From NCBI GenBank assembly GCA_944392985.1, contig CALXYL010000006.1, forward strand, positions 42,390 through 106,389: a stretch of 64,000 bases of DNA. The letters are read 5' to 3'. Source of the stretch: an uncultured Spirochaetaceae bacterium. Its GTDB lineage: Bacteria; Spirochaetota; Spirochaetia; Sphaerochaetales; Sphaerochaetaceae. The notes beneath the pieces were generated by a model. The model saw nothing but the letters and a program-made list of their open reading frames with translations. It made no database searches and was not told the DNA's origin. How positions within the stretch are numbered: position 1 is the first letter of the stretch; every line of letters begins with the position of its first letter. The translations under genes and the position numbers were made by a program. Positions 1 through 8,707 of this stretch are shown here, piece after piece.

Positions 1-989
1 GAGACGATGATCCTGAGAACCTCGGACATATCAGTATGGATCAGGTTGTTCATGACAGAGGGTGTCATGGTTACGATGCCCTGATAAAGAATCGTTCCGA
101 TGATGACGTTCGCAATCGAGGCCTTGTTCACTGAAGCTCCTCCGATGAGGATCGCGGATACAGCCGGCATAGCCATATACATCGGTCCCTGATAGAGCTG
201 TATGAAGCCGTATCCCTGCTGGTAGCAGAGGATGCCGAGCGCCCCAAGCCATGTGGACATCATGACAGAGAGTGTCCTCTGCTTGTTGACATTGATGCCG
301 GATGCCCTTGCGAAGATAGGATTGGAACCTACAGCTGTCATCGCTGTGCCTGTCTTTGTGTGGAGGAAAGCCCAGATGATGAAGGCGAAGATAGCGAAGA
401 AGAGAATCTCTCCGAAGGATATCGAGAGAGTTCCGATGTTGATCTGGAGGAAATCCTTGAGCACATGGGAGTAGAATCCATCGGTTGAGATCGTCGTCCT
501 CAGGCCGCTTCCCGAATAGCCCCAGACCATCGTCGGAGAGCTGTAGGGGAGGATAAGCCACATGATCGACATGAACGCGACGGATGAGAATCCCACATAG
601 GTCGCGATCATCATCTCACTTCCCTTTACTCTGTTCAGAAGCTGTCCATAGCCCCAGCCGAGGATCAGCGCGAACGGAGTGGAGTAGAGGATAGCGAGAA
701 TGAAAGAGAGAGGCCCTGTGACTCCTGTCTCAATGGAGAGCGTCGCTCCAAGAAGCCCTGAGATGATGCCAAGCGGAAGTCCGAAGTTGAGACCACAGCC
801 TGAGTGGATCATCGGAACCATCGCGAGAACCATGATTGAGTTCATTCCGAAGCGTGCAAGCGTATCGCTCAGCGATGCCCCGACATTGATCTCAACAAAT
901 GGTGCCACGATGAAGAGAAGCAGGAGGAATCCCGCAATGATAAGCCTTGGCAGGCCGAATGATCTTAGAAGTTCCTTGACCTTTTCCAT
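1..989 (-). CDS. ABC transporter permease (partial, runs off left edge)
   Basis: Integral membrane permease of an ABC importer of the RbsC/BmpC-like superfamily. The visible 329 codons begin MEKVKELLRSFGLPRLI, followed by many hydrophobic segments, for example around residues 14-28 and 70-110, with the typical glycine/alanine-rich inner-membrane helices. The ATG at 989 overlaps the TGA of the ATPase gene by one base, so translation is coupled and the two are subunits of one transporter. The C-terminus lies outside the window. The substrate cannot be read from the sequence; sugar, nucleoside or another small solute are all possible. Confidence 0.85.
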   Translation of the reverse strand, partial: MEKVKELLRSFGLPRLIIAGFLLLLFIVAPFVEINVGASLSDTLARFGMNSIMVLAMVPMIHSGCGLNFGLPLGIISGLLGATLSIETGVTGPLSFILAILYSTPFALILGWGYGQLLNRVKGSEMMIATYVGFSSVAFMSIMWLILPYSSPTMVWGYSGSGLRTTISTDGFYSHVLKDFLQINIGTLSISFGEILFFAIFAFIIWAFLHTKTGTAMTAVGSNPIFARASGINVNKQRTLSVMMSTWLGALGILCYQQGYGFIQLYQGPMYMAMPAVSAILIGGASVNKASIANVIIGTILYQGIVTMTPSVMNNLIHTDMSEVLRIIV

Positions 990-2596
990 CACTTTGCCTC
1001 CTTTCCTGTCTTGCCGACCATGAGGATTCCGAAATCCTCGCTCGGTGTGGATGCCGGCAGGATGCCGGAGATAGCGCCGTCCGTGACGATGGCGATGCGG
1101 TCACAGCACTGCCTGAGTTCCTCAAGCTCGGAGGAGATCATGACGATCGTAACGCCGTTTTCCCTGTTGTATCTCTTCAGTGCCTGCAGAACGAGTGCTT
1201 TCGCCCCGATATCGATTCCCCTTGTGGGCTCGGAGACGAAGAGCAGCTTGGGCTGGAGTGCGAATGCCTTGGCAAGGCAGATCTTCTGCTGGTTTCCACC
1301 TGAAAGCTCCTTTGCCCTCTGCTTGGAGGATGTACACTTGATCTGGAGCTCGTTGATGTACTGATCGGTGATCTCCTTGATCGCTTCCTGATCCCTCCAC
1401 TTTATAAGACCGCCGAGATACTGCTTGAGGAACCTGTTCTGTGTCTGCATCGCAGTGAATGCGACATTCCACTCAAGCGATTCATCAAGGAGAAGTCCTA
1501 CGCCCCTCCTGTCCTCGGAGACGAATGCAAGCGAGGCATCGAGGCATGCACGGGGATTGTTCAGCTGTATTTCCTGTCCATTGAGCTTCACGCTGCCGCC
1601 AGCAGGGTAGAGCCCCATGATTCCGTTCGGGATACCGATCTTGCCCTGTCCTGCAAGTCCTCCGATTCCAAGGAACTCGCCCTGATGGACCTCAAGGTTG
1701 ACATCCTTCACTGTCTCGCCGGGCATATCGACCCAGAGATTCTTGATGGAAAGGACGATCTTGTCGGAAAGAGGACGCTCCTCTGCCTTTTCCTTCGCCC
1801 TTCCTGCGCTGACCTCGCGGCCGACCATAAGCCTTGCCATCTCCTGGATGGAAGTTGAGGCGGCATCAAGCTCGTTGATGATGCGGCCATCGCGCATGAC
1901 GATGACTTTATTGCAGACATCGAGGATCTCCTGCAGACGGTGCGTGATGAAGATCACGGAAATGCCCTGTGCTGAGAGGTTCCTGATTGCCTTCAGCAGC
2001 ATCTCCGCTTCCTTCTCGGAAAGGACGGCTGTCGGCTCGTCGAGCACAAGAAGCCTGATCGAACTCTTGGAGATCTCCCTGGAAATCTCCGTGAACTGCT
2101 TGTGTCCAACAGGCATTTCAGATACGAGCATGTCAGGATCAAGGGTGACGCCGAGCTTTGTGATGGCATCGATTGCCTTCTTCTGAAGCTCCTTCCTGTC
2201 TATTGTATTCGTCCTGGGCCCAAAGACGAGCGAGAGGACATTCTTGTTTTCAGGTTCTCTATTGAGGAGTATGTTCTCTGCCGCGGTGAAACCTGGGAGC
2301 AGGGAAAACTCCTGATGTACCATGCCGATTCCGGCCTTCAGCGCATCCAGGGGGGATGCGAATTTCACTTCCTTTCCGTCTATGAGGACCTTTCCCCCAT
2401 AGCCTCCCGTCTGATGAATGACGTCCATTCCGAAGAGGATGTTCATCAGGGTGCTCTTTCCTGCTCCATTCTCACCAACGAGACCAAGCACCTCACCCTG
2501 CTTCAGCTTGAAGCTGACGTCCTTCAGTACGGGGTTTCCATTGTACTCCTTGCTCACATTCTGCATTTCGAGCAAAGGCATAGTCATTTCACTCAT
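989..2596 (-). CDS. ABC importer ATPase with two fused nucleotide-binding domains
   Basis: A 535-aa RbsA/MglA/YufO-type ATPase that powers the adjacent permease. The N-terminal domain has Walker A GENGAGKST near residue 41 and Walker B LLVLDEPTAVLS near 180, but its signature loop is unusual (MPVGHKQF instead of LSxGxxQ). The C-terminal domain keeps the signature LSGGNQQK near 430, while its Walker A is degenerate (GLAGQGKIG), as is normal for the second half of this family. A Shine-Dalgarno AAGGGG lies 5 nt before the ATG. It follows the DUF3798 binding-protein gene after a 66-bp gap containing a strong hairpin, and precedes the permease. The substrate is unknown. Confidence 0.9.
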   Translation of the reverse strand: MSEMTMPLLEMQNVSKEYNGNPVLKDVSFKLKQGEVLGLVGENGAGKSTLMNILFGMDVIHQTGGYGGKVLIDGKEVKFASPLDALKAGIGMVHQEFSLLPGFTAAENILLNREPENKNVLSLVFGPRTNTIDRKELQKKAIDAITKLGVTLDPDMLVSEMPVGHKQFTEISREISKSSIRLLVLDEPTAVLSEKEAEMLLKAIRNLSAQGISVIFITHRLQEILDVCNKVIVMRDGRIINELDAASTSIQEMARLMVGREVSAGRAKEKAEERPLSDKIVLSIKNLWVDMPGETVKDVNLEVHQGEFLGIGGLAGQGKIGIPNGIMGLYPAGGSVKLNGQEIQLNNPRACLDASLAFVSEDRRGVGLLLDESLEWNVAFTAMQTQNRFLKQYLGGLIKWRDQEAIKEITDQYINELQIKCTSSKQRAKELSGGNQQKICLAKAFALQPKLLFVSEPTRGIDIGAKALVLQALKRYNRENGVTIVMISSELEELRQCCDRIAIVTDGAISGILPASTPSEDFGILMVGKTGKEAK

Positions 2597-2621
2597 TCTT
2601 ACCCCTTATATTCACAGAAGA

Positions 2622-2643
2622 AAGGGGAGGAGACCCTCCCCTT
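2622..2643 (-). terminator. Intercistronic hairpin (probable attenuator)
   Basis: A perfect 9-bp stem (AAGGGGAGG / CCTCCCCTT) with a 4-base loop lies between the binding-protein and ATPase genes. On the minus strand it is followed by a pyrimidine-rich TCTTCTG, not a true U-run. Such hairpins commonly stabilise the upstream mRNA or partly terminate, giving more binding protein than ATPase; that role is inferred. Confidence 0.6.
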
Positions 2644-2662
2644 ATCCTTTGAGGATCGAAGA

Positions 2663-3880
2663 TCAGTTGAACTCCTTTCCTGTCATGTAGAAGCACCACT
2701 CAGGAACTTCGACATCAGTGTTGCCCATGTAGTATCCCGGATTGCCCATGATGTAGGTATCCTGGTAAACAAGGACGAAGTTGTCGGAGGAGACGCCGGA
2801 TGTAGCGTCGACATAGTATGATCCGTTCCAGTCAGCACCAGGAGTATAGTGCGAGAATGCCTTTCTGATGTTGCGGATGGATGTATAGTCATAATCCTCA
2901 CCATTCATCTCAGCTGTGACAGCCTCGATAGCAAGGCGGCCAAGGCCAGCGGATGTTGTGTAGCCGTAGCTGTATGCCCAGGTTCCGAAGCGACCAGCGC
3001 CACCCTGCTCATTGACAGCGGCCTCGACCTTGGCAAGGATTGCCGGGAAGTCGCCAGCCTCTGCGGAGAGGTCGATTCCAAGAGCTCCAGGATAACCCAT
3101 GAGCGGTGACGGGAGGTCAGCCTCAACAAAGTATCCACCATAGTTCATCAGCTGCCTGAGAAGAGGCTCTGTATGAGCATCGTTGGTGCAGAAGAATGCT
3201 GAGTTCTCGCCATACTGCTTGATCCACTCGGGAGTTCTCTCGAGGATGTACTGCTGTGCACCTGCGATTCCGACATCGGATGTCGGGTCAGGAGCGGAGA
3301 CATCGACGAAATCCATGCCAAGCTCGTTGCAGGTCTGGATCATGATTGCCCTTCTTCTCTGCATCTTCTCCATTGCGAGGTGGCGCGGGAAGGAGATGTG
3401 GACGAATGTCTGGCAGCCGAGCTCGTGAGCAGCATTGATCATCAGGTAGCCACGGGCAACGAAGTCATTGGATGTGGCGAGATCAGCAGCGCCGGAGATG
3501 AGGTAGGGCTCCTCATGGGACTCGCCAGCGAAGCAGAGGATGTCCGGGCGGACAGCCTTGATCTGGCGGAAAGCCTCAGCTGTTCCAGGAACAGCCTGGT
3601 TGACGATGACAGCCTTCATGAGAGGATCGTCAGCGAGGCCGGCGATGACGGAGATCGTTGTCTCCTGCTCTTCCATGAAGTTATCAGGATAGGTCATGTG
3701 CTGGATGTATCCGCCGTCTGCGACTGTACCATACTCTGCGATGAGAGCCTCAGCACCGCGCAGGTCATCCTCCGACTGGGATACTGTACCTGTTACGATA
3801 CCGATATGGAACGGTGCATCTGCAAAAACAGCAGAGGACAGCACTACGAGAACCATAAGAGCTGTAAAGAGTTTCTTCAT
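2663..3880 (-). CDS. DUF3798 periplasmic substrate-binding protein
   Basis: A 405-aa exported protein resembling the DUF3798 family, which has a periplasmic-binding-protein fold and occurs beside RbsA-like ATPases. The start is the MKKLFTALM methionine at 3880, with AAGGGAG 6 nt upstream; a longer frame starting at 3919 has no ribosome site. Residues 1-20 form a classical signal peptide with a cleavage site after SSAVFA; there is no lipobox. The body begins HIGIVTGTVSQSEDD and contains repeated alternating beta/alpha patterns. It is the first gene of an operon with the double ATPase and permease. The ligand is unknown. Confidence 0.87.
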   Translation of the reverse strand: MKKLFTALMVLVVLSSAVFADAPFHIGIVTGTVSQSEDDLRGAEALIAEYGTVADGGYIQHMTYPDNFMEEQETTISVIAGLADDPLMKAVIVNQAVPGTAEAFRQIKAVRPDILCFAGESHEEPYLISGAADLATSNDFVARGYLMINAAHELGCQTFVHISFPRHLAMEKMQRRRAIMIQTCNELGMDFVDVSAPDPTSDVGIAGAQQYILERTPEWIKQYGENSAFFCTNDAHTEPLLRQLMNYGGYFVEADLPSPLMGYPGALGIDLSAEAGDFPAILAKVEAAVNEQGGAGRFGTWAYSYGYTTSAGLGRLAIEAVTAEMNGEDYDYTSIRNIRKAFSHYTPGADWNGSYYVDATSGVSSDNFVLVYQDTYIMGNPGYYMGNTDVEVPEWCFYMTGKEFN

Positions 3881-4038
3881 TGTGCACTCCCTTTGATTAG
3901 TATGGTCTGACTTTATCATTTCAAAGAGGATGTATGCAAGATGATGTATTGATTTTCATGATTTATGCAGAAAAAATAATCCGGTTTTCAGCATCACAAG
4001 GACGTCATATGTCGTGGTTATTCTTTTATATAGAATGC

Positions 4039-4803
4039 ATGAACGAATACAAGGACACATCTGATTCGCTGAGAATGCTCTTCGCGGAAGCTGTGAAAGG
4101 GGACAGGAAGGCTGAGGAAGCACTGCTGGAAGCCTTTACGCCGATGCTCAGGTCCGTTGCCGCCGAGTATCTTGATGCCGCTGAGGGCAGGGAGGAGATG
4201 GATGACCTCATGCAGATCGCTTCGATGGGATTCATCCTAGCGCTCCGCCGCTTCGATCCTGATATATCCCCGGCATTCATCCCGTATGTGCGATACGGGG
4301 CGAGGATGGCGATCCGCGATCACCTGTGCTCGTCGATGCGCCTTATAAGGTTGCCCAAGGGCATGGTGGAACGCGTGTCGAAGCTATCCCACGCATACAG
4401 AACGCTTGAAGAGGAAGGCAATGAACATCCTGCTGAGGAGGATCTCATGGCAAGGACCGGCTTCTCCCGTACCGTGCTTGCCCGCACTGAGAGGGCACGA
4501 CGGATGCAGCTTCCGATGAGCCTTGACCATGAATACGGGGATGGAAGTAGCGCTTCATCCTTCATACCGTCAGCAGAATGCGTGGAGGAGGAAGCGGAGG
4601 CTGTCCTGATGGAGGATCGCCTTAGGGGGATAGTTGCCCGTCTTTCCCGCATTGACCGCTTTGTCATCAGTGCATACTATGGCGCGTTTGGTTCCAGGAA
4701 GCTGGGATCTGGGGAGATCGCCAGGAAGCTGAGCGTGAGCGGGGAGGCTGTGCGGAAGAGGACGAAGCGGATCGAGGAGAGGCTATGCAGGATGATTTCA
4801 TGA
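4039..4803 (+). CDS. Sigma-70 family RNA polymerase sigma factor
   Basis: A 254-aa alternative sigma factor. Region 2 spans about residues 45-100 (MDDLMQIASMGFILALRRFDP, then YGARMAIRDHL), region 3 about 115-155 (AEEDLMARTGFS), and region 4 about 205-250 with a helix-turn-helix (SGEIARKLSVSGEAVRKRT). It lacks region 1.1, so it is not the housekeeping factor; size and layout fit the SigB/F/G or FliA group. I chose the ATG at 4039 because upstream in-frame residues are not sigma-like and TATATA lies 6 nt before this codon. It is divergent from the DUF3798 importer and followed 18 nt later by a GNAT gene. Its regulon cannot be read from here. Confidence 0.85.
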   Translation: MNEYKDTSDSLRMLFAEAVKGDRKAEEALLEAFTPMLRSVAAEYLDAAEGREEMDDLMQIASMGFILALRRFDPDISPAFIPYVRYGARMAIRDHLCSSMRLIRLPKGMVERVSKLSHAYRTLEEEGNEHPAEEDLMARTGFSRTVLARTERARRMQLPMSLDHEYGDGSSASSFIPSAECVEEEAEAVLMEDRLRGIVARLSRIDRFVISAYYGAFGSRKLGSGEIARKLSVSGEAVRKRTKRIEERLCRMIS

Positions 4804-4821
4804 TGCTACGCTTTCTATGAG

Positions 4822-5307
4822 ATGGTCAGGAAGGCAGATGAATGTGATCTGGAGGAAATCCTCCTTATATATGATAAAGCACGCGCGTATATGAGGCAGA
4901 TGGGCAACCCCTGCCAGTGGCAGGGAAGCTACCCGGGAAGGGCTGTCCTGGAGTATGACATCGATCAGGAGCAGCTATATGTGCTTTATGATGACTTCGG
5001 CATTTATGGTGTGTTCATGATGCGCATCGGGGATGATCCCACATATGCTTCCATACGAACCGGTTCCTGGCTTGATGATTCTCCATATGCGGTCATACAT
5101 AGGATCGCATCGTCAGGAAGGCGCAAAGGTGTCCTCCATGAAGCCCTGCTGTACACATCCCGGTTCACTCATCACATCAGGATCGATACGCATGAGCTTA
5201 ACCGCCCGATGCAGTCGGCTCTTGCAAGGGAGGGCTTTGTGCGGACAGGGATCATAATCTGCTCCGATGGTACCGACCGGGTCGCATTCGAGCTTGTGGG
5301 AGATTGA
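4822..5307 (+). CDS. GNAT-like N-acetyltransferase
   Basis: A 161-aa protein with features of the GCN5-related acetyltransferases: an N-terminal MVRKADECDLEEILLIY helix, a central beta pair (VLYDDFGIYGVFMM), a region at about 95-115 where the acetyl-CoA loop sits (IASSGRRKGVLHEAL), and a C-terminal ELNRPMQSALAREGFVRTG, the usual motif placing the Tyr/Phe-Gly turn. The pyrophosphate-binding loop (SSGRRKG) is a loose match to RxxGxG/A. It sits 18 nt after the sigma factor and overlaps the next frame slightly. The substrate is not predictable. Confidence 0.72.
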   Translation: MVRKADECDLEEILLIYDKARAYMRQMGNPCQWQGSYPGRAVLEYDIDQEQLYVLYDDFGIYGVFMMRIGDDPTYASIRTGSWLDDSPYAVIHRIASSGRRKGVLHEALLYTSRFTHHIRIDTHELNRPMQSALAREGFVRTGIIICSDGTDRVAFELVGD

Positions 5308-5360
5308 GCTACCGCTCATATTGGGCTAATCTCCTTCCCTGTAAAGGGAGAATATCTGAA

Positions 5361-6446
5361 ATGGCTGTAATCGTTTCATTCGGTGAGATCATGGCAAGGA
5401 TCACGACTGAGGGGTATTTCACGTTCCGCCAGGCGTTGCCGGGACGTGTATCGCTCTGCTTTGCAGGAGCTGAGGCGAATGTCGCCGCTTCGGTTTCGCT
5501 GCTTGGTGGGAATGCGCGCTATATCACGGCTCTGCCTGATAATGATATCTCAGCCGCGTGCATCGGGAATCTGAGGAATCTCGGTGTCGATACATCCGGT
5601 ATCATCAGGAAGGATGGGGGAAGGCTTGGGATCTACTTCGTGGAGACAGGTGCTGACCAGAGACCAAGCAAGGTGATCTATGACAGGGATGGATCGACAT
5701 TCTCGACCGTTTCTGGCTCGGAATATGATTGGGATACGGCTTTCAGGGATGCTTCCATTCTCCATGTATCGGGTATCACGCCAGCTGTCTCGAGGACTGC
5801 GGCGGAAGCACAGCTGATGTGCATGAAGAAGGCGAAGGAACACGGCCTGACGATCTCCTTTGACTGCAACTTCCGCTCGAAGCTGTGGAACTGGGAGCCG
5901 GGGACACCGAAGGAGGTACTGGCCGGACGTGTGATGAGGGAGATGATGGAGTATGTCGATATCCTCTTTGCGGCTCGTATCGATGCGCAGGCCCTTCTCG
6001 GTGTGGAGGTCGGATGTCCCTCGTCGTATTCGCGCATCGATGAGCAGCCATATGTCGCGGAGGCTGTCAGCCGCCGCTTCCCAAGCGTGAGGATGCTGCT
6101 GACGACAATGAGGCAGTCCTTGAGCGCCACACATAACAGGTGGGGTGCCGCGCTTTATGATCTCTCAAATGGGCTTCAGTATGTATCTCCATGTGTGGAT
6201 GGAAGATATGTTCCATATGATATAACTGCGATCGTCGATAGGATAGGAGCGGGTGACAGCTTTGCTGCAGGAATCCTCTATGCACTTGGAGATGAGGAGC
6301 TGAATAAGGATCTACAGACAGTTGTGGATTTCGCGACTGCTTCGTCATGCCTCTGCCATACGATCGAGCAGGACATCAACTATGTTTCGAAGGATGATGT
6401 GCTTGCCCTTATGAGGAGCGGAGGACATGGAACGGTATCGCGTTAG
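5361..6446 (+). CDS. kdgK: PfkB-family sugar kinase, probably 2-keto-3-deoxygluconate kinase
   Basis: A 361-aa ribokinase-fold kinase expected to phosphorylate 2-dehydro-3-deoxy-D-gluconate with ATP in the cytoplasm. The start MAVIVSFGEIMARI is at 5361, with AAAGGGAG about 10 nt upstream; the longer frame from 5304 has no support. Family signatures are the N-terminal GEIMARIT, the sugar-binding AGAEANVAASVSLLG near residue 35, a FDCNFRSKLW segment typical of KdgK near 170, and the ATP/catalytic motif DRIGAGDSFAAG near 295, whose Asp is the general base. It is somewhat longer than the usual 310-340 aa. No other Entner-Doudoroff genes are adjacent, so the exact sugar is inferred from similarity. 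Confidence 0.82.
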   Translation: MAVIVSFGEIMARITTEGYFTFRQALPGRVSLCFAGAEANVAASVSLLGGNARYITALPDNDISAACIGNLRNLGVDTSGIIRKDGGRLGIYFVETGADQRPSKVIYDRDGSTFSTVSGSEYDWDTAFRDASILHVSGITPAVSRTAAEAQLMCMKKAKEHGLTISFDCNFRSKLWNWEPGTPKEVLAGRVMREMMEYVDILFAARIDAQALLGVEVGCPSSYSRIDEQPYVAEAVSRRFPSVRMLLTTMRQSLSATHNRWGAALYDLSNGLQYVSPCVDGRYVPYDITAIVDRIGAGDSFAAGILYALGDEELNKDLQTVVDFATASSCLCHTIEQDINYVSKDDVLALMRSGGHGTVSR

Positions 6447-6497
6447 TGTTGTCGATTCATCATTGCTTTGCTAACCTATTGCCAAGGAGATGATACT

Positions 6498-6872
6498 ATG
6501 GGACTTTCATTTTACAGGTGCCCCGAATGCGGGGAGATCGTGATGATGGTAAAGAAGGGCGGCTGCACTCCTTCGTGCTGCGGGAAGCCTATGGCTGAGC
6601 TGAAGGCCAACACTACAGATGCCGCCACGGAGAAGCATGTTCCGGTTGCTGCTGTGAAGGATAGGGAGATCGATGTGAAGGTCGGTTCCGTTCCCCATCC
6701 GATGACAGAGGAGCATCTGATCGAGTGGATTGCCGTTGAGACGAAGCAGGGAGTGAAGATCAAGTACCTGGAATCTGGTGATAGGCCGGAAGAGGTATTC
6801 TGCAATAACGGGGATGCTGTAGCTGTCTATGCGTACTGCAACCTCCATGGGCTGTGGAAGGCTGATCTCTGA
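6498..6872 (+). CDS. dfx: Desulfoferrodoxin (superoxide reductase)
   Basis: A 124-aa non-haem iron superoxide reductase that reduces superoxide to peroxide in the cytoplasm of anaerobes. The start MGLSFYRC is preceded by AAGGAG 8 nt upstream. The N-terminal desulforedoxin-like domain keeps four cysteine ligands (C8, C11, C27, C28; CPEC and CC), so Fe centre I should be intact. Centre II ligands are all present: His in KHVPV, two His in VPHPMTEEH, and Cys/His in YCNLHG near the C-terminus. It therefore matches two-centre desulfoferrodoxin and not the one-centre neelaredoxin described from Treponema pallidum. A strong terminator follows. Confidence 0.96.
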   Translation: MGLSFYRCPECGEIVMMVKKGGCTPSCCGKPMAELKANTTDAATEKHVPVAAVKDREIDVKVGSVPHPMTEEHLIEWIAVETKQGVKIKYLESGDRPEEVFCNNGDAVAVYAYCNLHGLWKADL

Positions 6873-6891
6873 TCCATCGTCATGCAAAGGG

Positions 6892-6933
6892 AAGCACCCA
6901 GTCGAGGGATCTCCTCAATCTGGGTGCTTTTCC
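6892..6933. terminator. Bidirectional rho-independent terminator
   Basis: A ten-base inverted repeat (AAGCACCCAG / CTGGGTGCTT) with an 18-nt loop is followed by T residues. It sits between the convergent desulfoferrodoxin and dehydrogenase genes and can serve both; A residues at its left end provide U residues on the minus strand. Confidence 0.85.
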
Positions 6934-6945
6934 ATTAGGATGGGA

Positions 6946-7926
6946 TCACCTGACCTGGTTCGTCAGCACCTTTCCTTCCTCTGCTTCCCTGATGTTCCCA
7001 AGCGTTGTCTGGCTTATCGCCATGAGCGCTTCCTTCGTAAGGTAGCCCTGATGGGATGTGATGATGACATTCGGCATGCTGATAAGGCGTGCAAGGGTAT
7101 CATCCGCGATTCCCTCATCGCTCTGGTCGGTATAGAAGATGCCAGCCTCCTCCTCGTAGACATCAAGGGCGGCTCCGCCTATCCTGCGTGCCTTGAGCGC
7201 CTCCAGAAGGGCTTCGGAGTCGATGAGCCCACCGCGGGAAGTGTTGATGATATACGCAGTATCCTTCATATCCTCAAGGGTCCTTTCGTTTATCAGATGC
7301 CTGTTCTCATTGGTGAGTGGGCAGTAGAGGCTGACAACGTCCGATTCCTTCAGGAGCGTATCCAGATCGGTGTACTCAACTCCCTCGATCTCTGCAGGAT
7401 AGGGATCATAGGCGAGTACCTTCATACCGAAACCTTTGGCTATGTCGATAGCGGCGCGTCCGATCTTTCCCGTTCCGACGATACCCATCGTTTTTCCATG
7501 AAGGTCGATCCCTACAAGGCCGGAAAGAGAGAAGTTGAACTCCCTTGTCCTGACGTATGCGTGCGTCAGCTTTCTCACAAGCGCAAGAAGAAGCGCGAAT
7601 GAATGCTCTGCGACAGCATGGGGGCTGTATGCCGGAACCCTCACAACCGGTATCCCTTTCTTGAGGGCGTACTGGTAATCAGTGTTGTTGAAGCCTGCTG
7701 AGCGAAGCGCGATGAGCTTAACGCCTTCAGATGCGAGGATATCTATGACATCCCTGTCCACGGTGCAGTTGACGAACGGGCAAACGACATCACAGCCGCG
7801 TGCCAGTATTGCGGTATGGTGGTTGAGCGCAGCATCGAGGTAGAGTATATCGTAGCCATATTCCTTATTCGCCTCATCAAAGAAATGCTTATCATAAGAC
7901 TTTGTATCAAAAAGAGCTATTTTCAT
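6946..7926 (-). CDS. ldhA: D-isomer-specific 2-hydroxyacid dehydrogenase (D-lactate dehydrogenase-like)
   Basis: A 326-aa NAD-dependent dehydrogenase. The Rossmann motif GIVGTGKIGRAA is near residue 150; the substrate-binding loop RSAGFNN is near 75; the catalytic triad is in NTSRGGLID (Arg near 237), DVYEEE (Glu near 262) and SHQGYLT (His near 297). The FYTDQSDEGI segment and the N-terminal MKIALFDTKSYD closely resemble fermentative D-lactate dehydrogenase, which reduces pyruvate to D-lactate. AGGAG lies 6-7 nt before the ATG. It is a single-gene unit convergent with desulfoferrodoxin. Another 2-hydroxyacid specificity is possible. Confidence 0.88.
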   Translation of the reverse strand: MKIALFDTKSYDKHFFDEANKEYGYDILYLDAALNHHTAILARGCDVVCPFVNCTVDRDVIDILASEGVKLIALRSAGFNNTDYQYALKKGIPVVRVPAYSPHAVAEHSFALLLALVRKLTHAYVRTREFNFSLSGLVGIDLHGKTMGIVGTGKIGRAAIDIAKGFGMKVLAYDPYPAEIEGVEYTDLDTLLKESDVVSLYCPLTNENRHLINERTLEDMKDTAYIINTSRGGLIDSEALLEALKARRIGGAALDVYEEEAGIFYTDQSDEGIADDTLARLISMPNVIITSHQGYLTKEALMAISQTTLGNIREAEEGKVLTNQVR

Positions 7927-7977
7927 ATCTGTCTCCTATGGACAATGTAATGCCAGTCCTCTGCATCGGCAAGCATA

Positions 7978-8006
7978 TTGATTGCAGGGGCGGCGGAGTG
8001 TAGAAT
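7978..8006 (+). promoter_or_regulatory. Promoter with -10 box 8 nt before ATG
   Basis: TTGATT (7978-7983), a 17-bp spacer and TAGAAT (8001-8006) form a good sigma-70-type promoter. The ATG at 8015 is only 8 nt beyond the -10 box, so the expected transcription start falls at or next to the start codon and leaves no room for a ribosome site. Confidence 0.65.
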
Positions 8007-8014
8007 CCAGAGCT

Positions 8015-8707
8015 ATGGGAAAGTTCATTGCGATCCTTCTTCTTCCGCTCCTCGCAGCATCGTGCGTGACAGAGCAGGGGGTACATCACTACACTTCTCA
8101 GGAACGGATGGAAGCGATCATCGTCCTTGGCGATGATATGATTGAGAGTGCAGCCTCCGAGGGGGATATCGATGCGGCTGCTTTCATGGCGGCGCTTCCC
8201 GCTGAATTCACTGCCTATGATGGATACTCCCCGATCTATGATTCGCTTGCATCATCCTACACTGCATCGCTTTCCCGCATTGTCTCGCCATATCTTGATA
8301 TCTGCTACTCGATGGTCTCCGGGTATATCGAGGAGATTGCATCTGAGGCATCCGATGATGCCGTAATCAATCCAGAAGGGGTCACTGATGCCGTGCAGGC
8401 GGCTTCAGCCAGGCCCGTTTATGATGCGCTTCTTGCGGTGCTTGAGGAGGAAGAGGGGAATCTGGATGCCGCTTTCCGTGAGGCGAGGGCCATCTTCTCG
8501 TCGGTACGGGATTCCTATCTGAATCTCTCCATCGTCGGCGCGGAGGAGACTCTTCCCGATCCCCGTCCGATTCCTCTCCCGATGATTGCGTTCGCAGCCG
8601 AGGATGAGCTTTTCCGCCGCCTCGGGGATGCCGAACGCAGACTGAAAAGCATTGTTCCCGAGACGGAGGATTCGCCTTATGCTGTTTTCTGGGAGGGTAC
8701 GATTTGA
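8015..8707 (+). CDS. Putative lipoprotein of unknown function
   Basis: A 230-aa exported protein I do not recognise. The N-terminus MGKFIAILLLPLLAASCVTE is a lipoprotein signal with the Cys at residue 17; the AAS-C lipobox fits the relaxed spirochaetal rule. The mature part is acidic and mostly helical, with many Ala, Ser, Glu and Tyr and a Pro-rich stretch (DPRPIPLPM) near residue 190. I chose the start at 8015 because it begins the signal peptide. The 3' end overlaps the TTG start of rarA by four bases, so the two are probably co-transcribed although their functions look unrelated. Confidence 0.72.
   Translation: MGKFIAILLLPLLAASCVTEQGVHHYTSQERMEAIIVLGDDMIESAASEGDIDAAAFMAALPAEFTAYDGYSPIYDSLASSYTASLSRIVSPYLDICYSMVSGYIEEIASEASDDAVINPEGVTDAVQAASARPVYDALLAVLEEEEGNLDAAFREARAIFSSVRDSYLNLSIVGAEETLPDPRPIPLPMIAFAAEDELFRRLGDAERRLKSIVPETEDSPYAVFWEGTI

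Noticed and set aside
31..561. 176-codon open frame on the minus strand
   Set aside because: It overlaps the permease gene in another frame, lacks hydrophobic permease character and has no ribosome site; the true frame runs 989 to 1.
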